A DNA stretch of 8,345 nucleotides from JAAAOH01 sp046540795. Lineage in GTDB: Bacteria > Spirochaetota > Spirochaetia > DSM-27196 > PWMO01. Where the stretch lies: assembly GCA_046540795.1 (NCBI GenBank), contig JBKHEN010000112.1:1-8345 (forward strand), written 5' to 3'. The position numbers and the translations under genes were made by a program. Below are positions 6,379-8,345 of this stretch, in pieces. How positions within the stretch are numbered: the stretch's first letter is position 1; each line of letters begins with the position of its first letter. Below the pieces are notes generated by a model, which saw nothing but the letters and a program-made list of their open reading frames with translations, did not search any database and was not told where the DNA came from.

Positions 6379-8286
6379 ATGACGGATCGTCGACCGACGG
6401 AACAGATCATTCTCAATGTTGATCTGACTCGCAAAAGGGTCTGGAAAGAACCGGTCTCCGCCGAAGATGTTGCAGATTACATCGGCGGAAGAGGCATCAA
6501 CGCGAAGCTGCTCTACGAGCGCGTCCCGGCGGGGCTCGATCCGATGTCTCCCGAGAATCTTCTGATTTTCGGCACGGGTGCCCTGAACGGCACGCTCGCC
6601 CCGAGTGCCGCGCGGATGAGCGTCACAACCAAGAGTCCGGTTACCGGGCTGTACCTGAAGTCGAGCGCGGGAGGCCACTTCGGCGCGGAAATGAAGCGCG
6701 CCGGGGTCGACTATCTAGCGATCACCGGAGCTTCCGAAACACCGGTCTATCTCTGGATCCAGGACGGAGAGGCGGAGATCCGCCCGGCAGATCACCTGTG
6801 GGGCTCCGGCACCCGAGAGACGGACGCGCGGCTCAAGGACGAGCTCGATACCCGCAAGGTGCAGACAGCGGTCATCGGCCCTGCCGGAGAGAACCGCGTC
6901 TCGTGCGCCGGCATCAACATCTCCCGCTTCAACTTTGCCAGCCGGGGAGGAATCGGCGCCGTGATGGGCTCCAAAGGGCTCAAGGCGGTCGCGGTTCGCG
7001 GCAGCGGCAAGCTGAAACTCCACGACGATGCGCGATTCTTGGAGCTCTGCAAACAGATTCGCACAGAGATCTCAGAGGACGAGACGGCCACCGGCCTGCA
7101 CCAGCACGGTACGTCCGGCACAATCCCGGGATTGGATATGGCCGGCATGCTCTCCAGCCGAAACTTCCGCCAAACACATATCGAAGGGGCACAGCGGCTC
7201 AGCGGCCAGCACCTGGAGGAGATCGGGTACCTCAAGGGTCGCAAGTCCTGCTATGCCTGCCCCGTGGGTTGCCATCGATACGTAGGGTTCGACTCCGCGA
7301 GGCTTGGACGCGTGGATGACGTCGGTCCCGAGCTGGAGGCGGCATTGGCCCTTGGCGCTCAGTGTGGAACCACGGACACCGACGCCCTGCTGGAGGCCAA
7401 CTACCTGTGCAACGACTTCGGCATGGACGTTATCAGCGTCGGCCATCTCGTCGCGTGGGCCATGGAAACCCGAGAGAAGGGGGTGCTACGCGACGAAGAC
7501 CTCGACGGACTCGACCTCGCCTTTGGAAACACCGACGCCGAGCTCGAGCTGATCCGACGCGTTGCTCTCCGCGAGGGGTGGATCGGAAACCTCTTAGCCG
7601 ACGGCATCTCACATGCCGCGGAAACGGTTGGGGGAGAGAGCTGGAAATGGGCAATTCAGTCCAAGGGGCTGGAACACGCCGGCTGCGACACCCGGGTAGC
7701 CAAGGGCTATGCCCTTGCCTTCGCCCTGAACCCCCGAGGGCCGGACCACCTCACCACCCAGATCATGGCGGAGTTCGGCATGAGCGAAGACGCGAGAAAG
7801 CTCATCAAGAACATTGCCGGGGACGAAAAGATGGCGGTCCCCAACACAACGGAGAAGCGCGCCGAAATCGTGCGCTGGCACGAGAACCTCTACACCATGA
7901 ACGACTGTCTAGGTATCTGCACGTTCGTCTCCTCTGCCTCCTATGTAGTCGGCTTTCCGTACATGGCCGAGCTGTACGCACTGGCTGCGGGAACGGATGC
8001 CACCGAGGAGTACCTGGCGGAAGTGGGAAGACGGATTGTCACGCTCGAACGCATGTTCAATGTCCGGGAGGGGCACACCCGGGAAAAGGACGTCCTTCCC
8101 TACCGTATGATGCACGAACCGATCTCCGGCGGCCCCATGGCCGGCCATGTCACGCCCGCCTCGGAGCTGAGAGACATGCTGAATGAGTACTTCGAGCTGA
8201 ACGACTGGGACCCCGACACGGGCGTCCCCACCGACCGCTCCCTCGAACGATTGAATCTGCAGCGCGTCTGCGTCGCAACAGGGTAA
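6379..8286 (+). CDS. aldehyde:ferredoxin oxidoreductase family (tungsten/molybdenum pterin enzyme)
   Basis: The protein is 635 residues, full length for the AOR family. The N-terminal AOR_N domain (about 8-210) has YIGGRGINAKLLYERVP, FGTGALNGTLAPSAARMSV, SSAGGHFGAEMKRAG and GGIGAVMGSKGLKAVAVRG. The C-terminal domain (about 225-620) carries the [4Fe-4S] ligands C291, C294 and C298 (SCYACPVGCHR). The fourth ligand is C514 in NDCLGICTF, which follows an unusual extra C510. The ending ERMFNVREGHTREKDVLPYR and the segment near EYFELNDWDPDTGVPTDRSLERL are typical. AORs use a bis-pterin W (or Mo) centre and the cluster to interconvert aldehydes and carboxylates with ferredoxin; related members include BamB of class II benzoyl-CoA reductase. 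There is no Tat or Sec signal, so it is cytoplasmic. A strong GGGAGG ribosome-binding site (6367-6372) precedes the ATG. It is the last complete gene of the operon, 30 bases after the racemase. Substrate and electron partner are not encoded here. Confidence 0.95.
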   Translation: MTDRRPTEQIILNVDLTRKRVWKEPVSAEDVADYIGGRGINAKLLYERVPAGLDPMSPENLLIFGTGALNGTLAPSAARMSVTTKSPVTGLYLKSSAGGHFGAEMKRAGVDYLAITGASETPVYLWIQDGEAEIRPADHLWGSGTRETDARLKDELDTRKVQTAVIGPAGENRVSCAGINISRFNFASRGGIGAVMGSKGLKAVAVRGSGKLKLHDDARFLELCKQIRTEISEDETATGLHQHGTSGTIPGLDMAGMLSSRNFRQTHIEGAQRLSGQHLEEIGYLKGRKSCYACPVGCHRYVGFDSARLGRVDDVGPELEAALALGAQCGTTDTDALLEANYLCNDFGMDVISVGHLVAWAMETREKGVLRDEDLDGLDLAFGNTDAELELIRRVALREGWIGNLLADGISHAAETVGGESWKWAIQSKGLEHAGCDTRVAKGYALAFALNPRGPDHLTTQIMAEFGMSEDARKLIKNIAGDEKMAVPNTTEKRAEIVRWHENLYTMNDCLGICTFVSSASYVVGFPYMAELYALAAGTDATEEYLAEVGRRIVTLERMFNVREGHTREKDVLPYRMMHEPISGGPMAGHVTPASELRDMLNEYFELNDWDPDTGVPTDRSLERLNLQRVCVATG

Positions 8287-8345
8287 CCGGGTGATGCCAT
8301 AGAGTTACCGCGCAAGCCCACCCCGCTCATCACCATCACGCTTCG

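Noticed and set aside
2918..6678. Long minus-strand open frames opposite the DUF917, HyuA-like, racemase and AOR genes (343, 392 and 463 codons)
   Set aside because: They mirror well-supported plus-strand genes in GC-rich DNA, are His/Arg/Gly-rich and show no recognisable motif.
8282..8334. Possible terminator after the AOR gene: GGTAAC/GTTACC (8282-8287 with 8304-8309) and GGTGATG/CATCACC (8290-8296 with 8328-8334)
   Set aside because: The stems are short with loops of 16 and 31 bases, overlap each other, and have no T-tract. The 59 bases after the stop hold no other recognisable signal.
1..8345. CRISPR arrays, insertion sequences, phage genes
   Set aside because: No regularly spaced repeats, transposase or integrase motifs, or terminal inverted repeats were seen.

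Overview
The window is GC-rich bacterial DNA (roughly 60% G+C by eye) with two distinct parts. The tRNA gene lacks an encoded CCA end. The right-hand operon encodes a tungsten/molybdenum-type aldehyde:ferredoxin oxidoreductase, which suggests an anaerobic or facultatively anaerobic bacterium. The left flank (an LWGIHKLDHPLL-type membrane/PAS/HisKA_2 kinase) recalls deltaproteobacteria-like lineages, but this placement is inference and is weak.

Left part, 1-2330: a Nudix hydrolase runs off the left edge on the minus strand, with a good sigma70-like promoter so close to its ATG that the mRNA would be almost leaderless. Divergent from it is a small acetyltransferase-like gene that needs one frame change near 570 to read through. 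Convergent with that is a PAS/HisKA_2 sensor histidine kinase on the minus strand. The kinase also needs one frame change (near 1922), has a very short membrane part, and has lost the N-box asparagine. This side therefore looks eroded, or carries sequencing indels. A tRNA-Leu(UAA) with its own promoter closes it.

Right part, 2396-8286: a tightly packed plus-strand operon starts about 145 bp after the tRNA. Its order is an Lrp/AsnC regulator, a DUF917 (S-methyl-thiohydantoin-desulfurase-like) protein, a short HyuA-like hydantoinase/oxoprolinase-family ATPase (ATGA overlap with DUF917), a hydantoin/Asp/Glu racemase-family protein with both catalytic cysteines, and a complete aldehyde:ferredoxin oxidoreductase. 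All five are intact. A long, nearly perfect inverted repeat (8+7 paired bases per arm) brackets the candidate promoter of the regulator and is the likely operator.

Working model (inference): the DUF917/HyuA-like pair opens or processes a hydantoin-like or (thio)imidazolone-like ring, the racemase adjusts stereochemistry at the ring carbon, and the tungsten enzyme interconverts an aldehyde and a carboxylate with ferredoxin. The Lrp-type regulator would sense the substrate or an amino-acid product. No transporter, HyuB, carbamoylase or dihydropyrimidinase-type hydantoinase is in the window, so the substrate cannot be named from this sequence.
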